From Austropuccinia psidii (Eukaryota; Basidiomycota; Pucciniomycetes; Pucciniales; Sphaerophragmiaceae), in NCBI GenBank assembly GCA_023105745.1, contig JALGQZ010000014.1, forward strand, positions 2,699,888-2,763,887: DNA of 64,000 bases, in the 5' to 3' direction. Positions 48,801 to 58,827 of the stretch are shown here, piece by piece. Positions within the stretch are counted from its first letter, which is position 1. Every line of letters begins with the position of its first letter. The position numbers were made by a program, and so were the translations under genes. The notes beneath the pieces are model-generated. The model was given only the letters and a program-made list of their open reading frames with translations. It made no database searches and was not told where the DNA came from.

Positions 48801-49213
48801 TGAATGTTTTGTTCACCCTTATTTGGCCTGAAATTGACCATAACTCCAGTAATATTGGTGCTAGCTCAGTTTTTCTGGTACCATTGAATAGCCCTGGCTT
48901 AGAGATTCATTTTGAGTACCCATTTGATGGGGTTAAGCCTCTCCTTCTAGATTTTAGATGAGAGGTGAAAATTAAGGTTTATGCTCAGCAATAACTTTGA
49001 GCAGGAATAACTTTGTTATTTCTTGTCCTATGGTGATGGGACTTATATTTTCAGAAAGAGGTGAGTTTCCTCTTTTTTTTGATACCTTTTGAGCTGATTT
49101 GGCTCAGCTCCATGTTTTGGTGGTATCTTGGCTATACCATTGATTTATGGTATATTGGCTTTCATGCTTGTGCTCTGGTTTTGAGTCACAGGCTGACAAT
49201 CACATTCCTCACA
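45827..49213 (-). mobile_element. 3' LTR of element B (about 1,945 bp plus an inserted solo LTR)
   Basis: The plus-strand end TGTAGGGTTTGACTATGAAAC resembles E's TGTAAGGTGTGGATATGAAAC. The other end is ATTCCTCACA at 49204-49213. The solo LTR 47762-49198 lies only 15 bp from this end. Internally the LTR is very AT-rich. Two imperfect copies of an AATCCAATGGT...TTCTGAGT block lie at 47431-47500 and 47585-47650. Confidence 0.75.
47762..49198 (-). mobile_element. Solo LTR, C family, inside B's LTR; target duplication ATCAC
   Basis: 1,437 bp, TGTCAGGATGAGTC to GGCTGACA. It is flanked by identical ATCAC at 47757-47761 and 49199-49203. The R-region hairpin at 47888-47933 keeps AGCGCT and has inner stem ACTATA/TATAGT. 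Confidence 0.94.
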
Positions 49214-49322
49214 ACCCAAAAAGATTGTACCACAATCTGATATAGTTCATTAGGGTATAATCCACTGTCCTACCTCTTAAATAGACTTTGTTAGTCTTGA
49301 AGCTCAATAATGCTTGATTTTT
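49214..49322 (-). other. Element B region between pol and 3' LTR
   Basis: Short noncoding stretch. On the minus strand CTTTTTGGGT precedes TGTGAGG, a weak polypurine-like tract. Confidence 0.4.
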
Positions 49323-50906
49323 CTATTCTTTAGGCTTTCTTTCATGTCTAAACCTTCGTAATAGTTTATCAGCATTTGTTATATCCTTCTCAAGTAGCCA
49401 TTCATCTTCTTGAGCTGGATTTCTATACCTTACAAGGTATTCCTTTTCTTTTTTGTTTCTTGTCCTTCCTTCTTTGAGCACTTTTACAATTTTCTTTTCT
49501 TCTCCTTCCTCTAAAGGGGTCATTTCAAGTGGGGGTTTATTTCTTAGTGGAAATAATTCCTTTTCACTTGAGCTGTAAGGTTTTATCAGACTTACAGGAA
49601 AAGATGGGTGTTTTCTCATTAGTTCATGTGAGCTCTAATTTCACAGCATTAGGTCCATGTAGTGCTTTTATCATAAATGGTCCTGAAAAGGAATCTTTCA
49701 GTTTCTTTGGGCCTTTGATATTATTGAAATTTAGAGTTGACACTAGAACCAAGTCTCCTATTTTGAAGTCAAGTGGTTTATGACTTTTATCCCATCTTTC
49801 TTTTGCATACTTGAAAGAATCCTGCATACATCTGTTTGCATGGGGTATTGCTTTGTCAAGCATTAACTTGAAGCTACTTTCTGTTGGGTGTATATTCACT
49901 AAGTCCTTTTTAAGAGTATCATAAAGGAGTCTTGGATTCCAGACTTTTTCTAGCATTGAAGGTGTCTTTCCAGTTGAAGAATGGCTTGATGTTTTATATG
50001 CCAGTTCAAGAGCTGGTATTAATGTACACCAATCATGGGTAAAACCATCTGAATCTTTGAATTCTAGGCCATAAGCACAGAATCTTCTGATCATGTCTTC
50101 TAATATCTGTATAATTTTTTCTGCTAGACCATCAGTTTGGGGGTAATAAGCTGTTGAGAATGATAGTTTTTTTCCAAACAGGTTATGGAGGTTTGTACAT
50201 AATGCTGAAGTGAATTTTGGGTCTCTATCACTTATGATGTTTTGGAACAAGGCTGTGTGGCTAATAGATCTATTCCATATCATGATGGCTGTATCCATAG
50301 CTGTATCATCCTTGTGACATGGTAAAAACATTGGGGTTTAGCTATATCTGTCAACTAATACTAGGCAAGCATTGTAACTTCTGTCTCCACCTGGAGATAA
50401 TGCTGTTACCCAATCCATATGAGCTGTTCCCCAAGGGGATTTTGGTTCTTGGACTTGGATCATCATTCCAAAGTTCTTACCTGTGGCTCCATGTGCTTTT
50501 TGGCATCTGTCACAGGTTTGGCAGTATTCTGAAACATATTTCTTCCAATTTGGCCACCAAGAGCAGGTTTTTACCCTCTCTAGCGTTCTGTCTTCTGAGA
50601 GATGTCCAGCTGCAACACTATCATGACATTCATGTAGTATGGCTTTTATTAGAGTTCTATCTGTTAAAGTCATAACACATTTTTGTTTAGTTATATTGTA
50701 AAGGATTCCATCAAGGAGGTGGAATATTCCTTAATCATATTCTTTTTGCCATGTTTCATCTAGTTTTGATCAAAGTGATGGGTCTTTACAGTCTTTCATT
50801 AGAAGCTGGCATACGATATGGCAGTTTTTATCCATTTTATAGCTTTCTTTAGCTTGGTTAAGTAATTATGTGCTCATATATGTTACACATATGCCTTCTC
50901 TATGGT
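49323..50906 (-). pseudogene. pol: Integrase and chromodomain of element B
   Basis: Minus strand. Zinc region [20 protein letters not shown] ... CQTCDRC, then the core with Asp in HMDWVTALSPGGDRS, Asp in [13 protein letters not shown] and Glu in DGLAEKIIQILEDM, followed by DLVLVSTLNFNNIKGPKK. The chromodomain-like end is KEYLVRYRNPAQEDEW then LLEKDITNADKLLRRF. Only single nonsense codons break it: DRYS*TPMFL at 50337-50332 and after KLELT at 49626-49624, with others near 50674 and 50730. All three catalytic acids are present. Confidence 0.87.
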
Positions 50907-52344
50907 TGTCAGCCTGTGACTCAAAACCAGAGCACAAGGATGACAGCCAAAATACCATAAACCAATGGTATAGCCAAGATACCACCAAAACATGGAGCTG
51001 AGCCAAATCAGCTCAAAAGGTATCAAACAAAAGAGGAAACTCACTCCTTTCTGAAAATATAAGTCCCATCACCATAGGACAAAGAATAACAAAGTTATTC
51101 CTGCTCAAAGTTATTGCTGAGCATAAAGCTTAATTTTCACCTCTCATCTAAAATCCAGAAGGAGAGGCTTAACCCTATCAATTGGGTATTAAGAATGAAG
51201 CTCTAAGCCAGGGATATCCAATGGTCCTAGCCAAACTGAGCTAGCACCAGCATTACTTGAGTTATGGCCAAATTCAGGCCAAATAAGGGTGAACAAAACA
51301 TTCACCTCTCATCTAAGGTCTGCAGTTTTAGCGTGAGATACCTAAAGTGGGGTCTTTTTGGAAAGAGCACAATCAGTGCTATTCGATGGTGTCATTCATT
51401 CCCCCATAACTCAATTAGAACAAAAGTTATGGGGCAAATAAGCTTAATACAGCTTTTTGCCTATACCACGCAAATGTACAAAAATCTTGTACATGGGATA
51501 ACTTTGCCATATTTAATGATACCCATATCAAATGAGGTACCATTGTGTAGAGCACATAAAGTGATACACACCAAACCAATTTTGAGGTTGATATCTCAAA
51601 AATTTACAAAGTTACGGCCGTTTAAAGGTCAGTTTCCCACCTGCTGTTATATACAGCCTTACCATGGAATAATATCCCATAATCATGAATATGAGGTGTC
51701 AAATAGACAAAGGGGCTTGTTTTTACTTCAATACCTCATATTTAAGTCAATACTGAAGTCCCATACAGTTTCTGTACAGCATTGTACGCATCATACACGT
51801 CAGAATCAGGCTGTGAGGTCCCCAGATGAAAATTCCCACCCTGTATTGGTGAAAAATGCCCAGATGTGGTTTCAAAAGCCACATCTGAGCCCAATACAGG
51901 TTAATACAGGTCTTTGCAAACCACAAGCCCGTCCCAGAGAGTGAAAAATTCTCACTTCCTCCATGTGGAAAGGTCTAGCACCCTTTCCACCCCATTTCAG
52001 GATAAAAAGGAGGCTTTTCACAGCCAGAATTGTTTCCTCATCCTGCTCTTGAATACCCTACGTAGTAAACTGTCAAAAACGGTTTTACTCTTGGGTAATA
52101 ATCAGGTATAATTATAATTTTCATTATTGTAGCTCTTATTATAGTAATCCAACTGGTAAGACTGCACCCTGGGTTCTCAATAGCACTCACCACCACTATT
52201 CTTTAATAGTAGAACCCTTTTATTATATTATCAACCATCATCTTAAATTAAAAACCTTTATTTTAAATCATTTTTTACATGTCACAGTCATAGTTCTAGT
52301 TGTAAATAGCCTAATTACTGCTTCAACTTAGACTCAACCTGAGA
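50907..52344 (+). mobile_element. Solo LTR, C family, inside element B pol
   Basis: 1,438 bp, TGTCAGCCTGTGACTC to CTCAACCTGAGA. Flanks ATGGT (50902-50906) and TTGGT (52345-52349) differ by one base. It separates RNase H from integrase of B. The R-region hairpin at 52171-52217 has both stems perfect, with an altered outer stem (GGGTTCT/AGAACCC). A 226-codon open frame at 51264-51944 lies inside it. Confidence 0.92.
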
Positions 52345-54543
52345 TTGGTGCTCTTCCTGTGGTACCCATGCTGGATTTTCAGGTGTATTTTCCAGAGACC
52401 ATCTTATAAGACCATCTGCATTTTTATGAATATTACCGGATTTATTGACTATAGTCATATTTCCTCTATATTATTGGATGGCAATTTGCCATCTTAACAT
52501 ATGTCTATTTGGGGTTTTCATTTTAAGTAAAGATTTTACAGAATTGTAATATGTAATTAAATCAAACACTATCCCATCTAAATAATAGTGTTCTTTTTCC
52601 AAAGCCCACATTAAGAAGAGGCATTAAATTTTGCTTGCTCCATACCTTGTTTCTGTTGGCTTTATTTGTCTTGAAATGAAGCAAATTGGTCCTTCAACAG
52701 GTTTCTCATTTATGATTTGTGTCTGGTGTAGTGCAGCACCTAGTCCTTCTCCACAAGCATCAATTTATAGCTTAATGGGTAGCTTCCAATCTGGAATTAG
52801 AAGAAATTGGGAATTTGTTAAGGAATTTTTCAATTATTCATATGCTTTAACTCTTTCTCCAGTCATTTCATAGACTGTCTGTTGGTCACAGAGCTTATAC
52901 AATGACTTAGCAATTCATTCAAAATCTTTTATATGCTGTCTGTAATAACCAGCAAATCCTAGAAATTGATTGCATTTCTTTCTTAGTTTTGGGGATTGGC
53001 TTCAATAGTACTTCTGCTACTTTGTTTTTGTCTATGCCCAAACTTAGTCCAGATACAACATGTCCTAGCGCTTTCAGTTCACTGTATTCAAAATGACACT
53101 TTTTCAGAGAGATTTTCATGTTTACTTGGACTATTTTTTGCAAGACTCTTTCTAGTCTTTATAGGTGACTGTCCCAAGTCTCTGAACAAATTATGATATC
53201 ATCAATATAAATAATCAGCCATACTTCTCATAATTCTTCAGGAAATATGGTATTAATCATCCTTTGGTAATGGGATGGTGCATTTTTTATACCAAATGGC
53301 ATTCTGAGATATTCCAAGATTCCACAGTGGACTATTATACTTAGTAGTTTCTTGGAATTGTCTGTAAAGACATTTTGATGAAAACCCTTTAGAGCATCCA
53401 TGATTGTGATGAACTTAGCCTGAGATAATTGTGTTAATGTCTCATGGATTCTGGGTATTGGATATCTGTCAGGGATAGTATAGGTATTTAGAGCTCTAAC
53501 GTCCCCTACCATCCTTGATTTTCCATTATGCCAGGTTATAATGACAGGTTAAGTGACCTCTTCCTGTTCATTATGTCCTACTTTCCTTAATACTCCAAGG
53601 TCCATTAGTTCTTTAATGTGTACCTCTAAAGCTTCTCCAGCTCTTGGGCTGGCTGGATAAGCTGGTCTTCTTAATAAAGGTGGATAAGGTTTCTCTACAT
53701 TAAGTATTATGTCTACCTCATGTCCAATTATGGGACCTAGTGGTTCCTTGTCAGTTGAAAAGGAATTTTCATATTCAAATACAAGTTCCATCAATTTCTC
53801 TTTCAGTTTTACAGTAAATTCATGATTGAATTCTGCCTCTTTTAGCTTCTCAGTTATGAAAAAATCCATTTCTGGGATTTTTCCTTCATTCTTGACAACT
53901 GTAGTTTGTCTTTTGTTATTGAAAAAGCCATATTTTTGTCTTTTATTATCTCCTATGGTAAAATATCTATCTTTTTGGTTAGAGATATCTATGCCATAAA
54001 TTGATAAGTAGTCATTATCAAGTATAAAATGGTTACTAGTACATTTTTCCATTACTACAAATTCTACTTTCAATCTGATACATTGTGAAGGATGAGGAAA
54101 AATGAGTGTTAAGTCAAGTATTCCAAGGGGCTTCATGCTTTCACTTGCACTACTAAATTTGACTCCTTGTATTGGTATAAGTTTTTCTTTCCAATCTGGT
54201 ACAATTGTTTTCAAATAGATTTTACCAACACAGGTACAATATGCTCCTGTATCTAAGCTCACTTTTGCCTCTTGGTTTCCCACCATGACAATACTTATAC
54301 TTGATTTCCCAGCTGTATATCCCATATCTTTTGCTGGTTTTGTTCTATACAATTTAGCATCTTGTATATTTGTGAGGTTTATATCAGATGTTACAGCTTG
54401 TGGTAAGTTTGAATTGACATCCAGTACTTCATATATTAAATCAATATTATCAATTTGTGCATTAACTATATTGATTTCATCAATTTCAGAAGTTTCTGAT
54501 TGTTCAGTGTCCTTTTCAGAAACAGTTTCTTTTTCTTTATCAT
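52345..54543 (-). pseudogene. pol: Protease, reverse transcriptase and RNase H of element B
   Basis: Minus strand. The protease has an intact Asp-Thr-Gly in VSLDTGAYCTCVG, then NHFILDNDYLSIYGIDI. The RT has [61 protein letters not shown] and the intact catalytic YIDDIII (53209-53198). [14 protein letters not shown] is followed by a frameshift near 52975. RNase H pieces include [16 protein letters not shown] and [12 protein letters not shown]. In-frame nonsense codons lie after EEVT (53548-53546), after PEEL (53227-53225) and near 53167. The 5' gag part is displaced by element E. Confidence 0.87.
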
Positions 54544-56383
54544 TGTAAGGTGTGGATATGAAACTTTGATTAAAAATCAAGTACTTTTCCTGTCCTCAAA
54601 ATTTGTATAAGGTAAAAAATCAATTAAAAATAGTATGAAATATTATTTTTAAGAGAAAACACGCCAATTTTATTGTTTATAACTTTATTAGTATAAAACA
54701 ATAATATTATAAAAATTTATTGTTTTACCAACAATAAAGATTTATCCAAAAAATACTCTACAAGAGATATTTTAAGGCTACAAAAGAAATTTCTTCAAGA
54801 GCAATTTCAATTGGAATTAATTGAGCAAAGAACTGCAAGCAATTAATTAAAGAACAAAGTCTTTAAAAAGAATATTAAAGAGAAAACACGCCCAAAAGTG
54901 ACCAGAGTGAATTTGGAAACAAAGTGACAAAGTTTACAGTGATGAAAGATGCTTTAATTCACTTTTGGGGTGGTTCAGGGGTAAAAATGATTATAAGAGT
55001 TACAAACAATGATTATAATGATTTTTTCACGTGGTTAAAAGGATTAAAATGATTTAAAAAGGGTGGTTGGAATCTTTTATTGATTGGTTTAACAGTTTTA
55101 AACTAATTAATAAAAGGAAAAGATTCTAACATGAAGAGAAAAGTGGGGCAAAGAAGACATTCTTTTATAGCCATCAATTCTCTTACTCCAAAAGTAAAAT
55201 TTACTCTTGTCAGTCGTGAAAAACAGTCTGACAACAGAAAAGCCAATTATGGCATCATTGAACCCTGGTTTAGACCAAAAAGGGCTGGTTTAAGCCATTT
55301 TTAGCCATTTTTAGCCATTTTAGACCCTTAAATCAGCCATTACTATAGCAATATCAGGCCTAGAGCCTTCAAAACACGTCAGAATGTGTGTCAGAGGCGT
55401 AGAAACCAGTTAAAACTGTTTTTATTATGATTGTTTTATCTTAAGGGTAGTTTTACCTTCTTGGCAACAGCTAAAACTACCCCAGTTGGTATCAAAACCT
55501 CATCATCAATTGAGTCCACAGACCCTGTAACTCAATTCCAGGCCAAAAGTGATGAACTTTTGCGTGAATTTTGACATCCCACGCCTGTCAGCAAGGATTT
55601 TGGGGGTCTAGCTCCCCCTTAGAGCTGGAGTTCCTTTTCCCCCCCAAATTTAATCTTTCCAATTTATTTTTCCTTTAATTCCTCATCATGTATTATACTT
55701 ATAATTTACATATGTAATTCAATTCAATTGTACAGTACAATACAGTAATAATTGACACCTCATATGTAAATCAAAGTTCACTTATGTAATACACGCGCAC
55801 ATTTTGACATTTCAATTGAATTCAATTGAAAATACTTTAATTCCTCATAACTTCTAAACTAAACACAACACCTCAATTTTAACACAAAAATTGATGGTTA
55901 ACACCACATGTGGTGTGAATTAAATTAAGGTTTTGAGGATTTTCAACTTTTGTATTGAAAATACTAAAAACTTAATTTAAGCTTATTTAGAGTTGAGTTA
56001 CAAAAATTTCACCCAGAGGTGACCCCACCTGATTTTTTATGAGGAATCCAATGGTGAAATAAAATTTATATGTTTATTTATTGGATAAAAAGTTATAATA
56101 AATTTTTATTTAACTTTCTTCCAAATTTATTTATTTTTTCACAATTTTGTTAAAATTTCATTTTTACTTAAATTTTTCAAGTATAAATGTAATTTTATAT
56201 TTACAAAATTTAAAGTAATTTTATTTTTAAATTATAATTAATTTTTTATTTTTAATATAATTTTATATTTATATTTTTTATTTTTATTTTAATAATATAA
56301 ATAAATTTATTTTATTTATATTAATATGTTATTTTTTATATTTGTGGTCTTTTGGGTATATGAAATTACCTCTAAGGCTCACA
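54544..56383 (-). mobile_element. 3' LTR of element E (1,840 bp)
   Basis: Plus-strand TGTAAGGTGTGG to GGCTCACA, so TGTGAGCC...CCTTACA in element sense. It contains the perfect palindrome TTCAATTGAATTCAATTGAA (55811-55830), a TTTTTAGCCA triple repeat near 55297-55325, and one copy of the AATCCAATGG block shared with B's LTR (56041 onwards). The flanking polypurine tract is at 56384-56401. Confidence 0.93.
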
Positions 56384-56401
56384 TTCCCTCCCCCTAAAAA
56401 A
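56384..56401 (-). promoter_or_regulatory. Polypurine tract of element E
   Basis: Minus-strand TTTTTTAGGGGGAGGGAA directly before the 3' LTR start TGTGAGCC. Confidence 0.7.
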
Positions 56402-56406
56402 GAATA

Positions 56407-58827
56407 TTACTTTGTAATATTGGTGTTTCTAGTGTGTCTGAATCTCCTCAGGAGTTTGGTGGCTTCTGGTATATCTTTCTCTTCTAACCATTCATCTTCA
56501 CAAGTTGGGTCACTGTACCTAACAAGGTATTCCCTTACTTTCTTGGTTCTTAATTTCCTTTCTTTAAGAACTTTGGTTATTTTCTTAGTACCAGATGTCT
56601 CAATAGGAGGTATAACTTGGGGAATCTTATTCCTCAAGGGAAATTTCTCAGCATCACTAGATTTGTATGCCTTTATCAAGCTTACTGGAAATGTAGGGTG
56701 CTTATTGCTAAGTTCTTCAGATAACTCTACTTCAACAGCATTTTCTCCATGGAGGGCCTTAATCACAAAAGGTCCTGCAAAGGAGTCTTTTAACTTTTTA
56801 CATCCTTTGATGTTATTGAAGTTAGTGGTGGATACAAGAACTAGGTCCCCCACTTTGAAATCTGGAGTTGCATGAGATTTATCCCATTTGTCTTTAGCAT
56901 ATGCAAAAGAGTCCTCCATGCATCTCACTGCATGCTTTCTAGCTTTGTCTAGCATTCCTTTGAAGCTAGCAGCTGTGGGATGTATTTCAATTAAGTCTTT
57001 CCTCAAGGAATCTTGGGGTAACTTGGGGTTCCATCCTTTTTCTAGAATAGCAGGAGTCTGATTGGTACTGGAATGGATTGATGTTTTATATGCTAATTCC
57101 AGTGCTGGTAACAGAGTACACCAATCATGGGTAAATCCATCACAATCTTTGAATTCAAGGCCATATGCACAAAATCTTCTCACCATGTCCTCTAAGGTTT
57201 GGATCATTCTTTCAGCCAGACCATCAGTTTGTGGGTGGTAGGCTGTAGAGAAAGACAGTTTTGTGCCAAATAATTGGTGAAGATTTGTCCATAGAGCTGA
57301 AGTGAATTTGGGATCTCTATCACTGATGATATTTGTAAATATCCCAGTCCATGACACTACTCTATTCCATATCAGAAGAGCTGTATCCATGGCTGTATCA
57401 TCTTTGTGACATGGTAAAAAGATTGGAGTTTTACTGAATCTGTCCACAATTACTAGGCAAGCATTATAGCTCCTGTCACCTCCTGGTGGTAGGCCAGTTA
57501 CCCAATCCATATGGACAATTTCCCAAGGTCTGTTTGGTTCTTGGATTTTCATCATATTTCCAAGTCTTTTGCCAGTGGATTTATTTGCCTTTTGGCATCT
57601 GTCACAGGTTTTGCAATATTCTGCAACATCTTTTTGCCACATTGGCCACCATATGCAGGTCTTTACTTTCTCTCTTGTTCTGTCCTCAGAAAGATGTCCT
57701 GAAAAGGGACTATCATGGCATTCTTTCAGTACAAGATTGATTAATGACCTGTCTACAACTGTCATGACACATGTGTGCTTGGTTCTGTGGTAAATTATAC
57801 CATCCAGTAGGTGAAATCTCCCTTCATTATAAGATTTTCTCCATACTTCATCCAAGGCATGTATTAGAGAGTTGTCTTTACAGTCTTTGTTAAGTAATTG
57901 GCATAAGATGCTACAATTCTTATCTTGAGTGTAACTATTTCTGACTTCTTCAAAGAAGGTGGTGTTCAAGTCTGTAACACTTATTCCTTCTATTGGAATT
58001 TGTGGTGAAGCTTCTTCTGGAACATAAGCAGGATTATCAATGCTATTTGGTAATGGCCATCTGCTTAGTCCATCTGCATTCTTATGAATATTCCCATCCT
58101 TATGAACAATAGTCATATTGCCTCTGTATTCTTGTATGGCTATTTGCCATCTGAGCATGTGTCTGTTAGGTGTTTTCATGTTCAAAAGTGATTTCACAGC
58201 TGTACAATCTGTTATTACTTCAAAAACACATCCCTCTAAGAAATAGTTGAATTTCTCTAAGGCCCAGACAAGGCATAGACATTCCATTTGACTTGCTCCA
58301 TATCTGGCTTCAGTTGGTTTGATTTGCCTGGATATGAAACATATTGGTCCTTCTACAGGTTTGTCATTTATGATCTGAACTTGGTGAAGTGCAGCACCTA
58401 GTCCATCCCCTGATGCATCAATATACAGTTTGAAAGGCAATTTAAAGTCTGGCATCAGTAAGAGTGGAGCAGTGGTCAATGCTTCTCTTAGAGACTCAAA
58501 AGCTTTGACTCTGTCAACAGTCATCTCAAATACTGTGTCTTTGTCACACAACTTATAAAGTGGTCTTGCTATGGATGCAAAGTCTTTAATGTGTTGCCTG
58601 TAATATCCTGCAAAACCTAAGAATGACTGAATTTCCTTCTTATTCTGAGGCATGGGTTTTAACAATACTGCTGCAACTTTGTTTTTATCAATTCCAAGGG
58701 ACAAACCAGATACAACATGTCCTAGTGCCTTAAGTTCTTTAAATGACATTTCTTCAAGGAGATTTTCATGTTTACTGATTGGATTTTTGTCAAAACTCTT
58801 GATAATCTGTACATGTGCTCCTCCCAA
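56407..58827 (-). CDS. pol: Element E pol, second frame: RT end, RNase H, integrase, chromodomain
   Basis: An 806-codon open frame. True pol sequence starts at about residue 30 ([14 protein letters not shown]); earlier residues are out-of-frame. RNase [37 protein letters not shown] and NADGLSR supply the acidic residues. Integrase: the zinc region ends CKTCDRC; catalytic Asp441 (MDWVTGLP), Asp503 (SDRDPKF) and Glu539 (LAERMIQ) give the DD35E spacing. After [15 protein letters not shown] the C-terminus is a chromodomain-like segment ([20 protein letters not shown], then ATKLLRRF). It has no stop inside. It is joined to the upstream frame only by a shift, so the whole copy is probably dead unless a shift is made during translation, which is unlikely inside RT. 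Confidence 0.92.
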   Translation of the reverse strand: MGGAHVQIIKSFDKNPISKHENLLEEMSFKELKALGHVVSGLSLGIDKNKVAAVLLKPMPQNKKEIQSFLGFAGYYRQHIKDFASIARPLYKLCDKDTVFEMTVDRVKAFESLREALTTAPLLLMPDFKLPFKLYIDASGDGLGAALHQVQIINDKPVEGPICFISRQIKPTEARYGASQMECLCLVWALEKFNYFLEGCVFEVITDCTAVKSLLNMKTPNRHMLRWQIAIQEYRGNMTIVHKDGNIHKNADGLSRWPLPNSIDNPAYVPEEASPQIPIEGISVTDLNTTFFEEVRNSYTQDKNCSILCQLLNKDCKDNSLIHALDEVWRKSYNEGRFHLLDGIIYHRTKHTCVMTVVDRSLINLVLKECHDSPFSGHLSEDRTREKVKTCIWWPMWQKDVAEYCKTCDRCQKANKSTGKRLGNMMKIQEPNRPWEIVHMDWVTGLPPGGDRSYNACLVIVDRFSKTPIFLPCHKDDTAMDTALLIWNRVVSWTGIFTNIISDRDPKFTSALWTNLHQLFGTKLSFSTAYHPQTDGLAERMIQTLEDMVRRFCAYGLEFKDCDGFTHDWCTLLPALELAYKTSIHSSTNQTPAILEKGWNPKLPQDSLRKDLIEIHPTAASFKGMLDKARKHAVRCMEDSFAYAKDKWDKSHATPDFKVGDLVLVSTTNFNNIKGCKKLKDSFAGPFVIKALHGENAVEVELSEELSNKHPTFPVSLIKAYKSSDAEKFPLRNKIPQVIPPIETSGTKKITKVLKERKLRTKKVREYLVRYSDPTCEDEWLEEKDIPEATKLLRRFRHTRNTNITK

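Larger units (their letters stand above)
45827..54543 (-). mobile_element. Element B: Ty3/Gypsy chromovirus, 5' part outside window
   Basis: Minus strand: protease, RT, RNase H, integrase and chromodomain from 54543 down to 49324, then the 3' LTR. It is split by element E at 54543/54544 and by C-family solo LTRs at 50907-52344 and 47762-49198. Its proteins are related to those of E but clearly a different subfamily. Most defects are nonsense codons rather than shifts, so it is younger than A and C. Confidence 0.85.
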
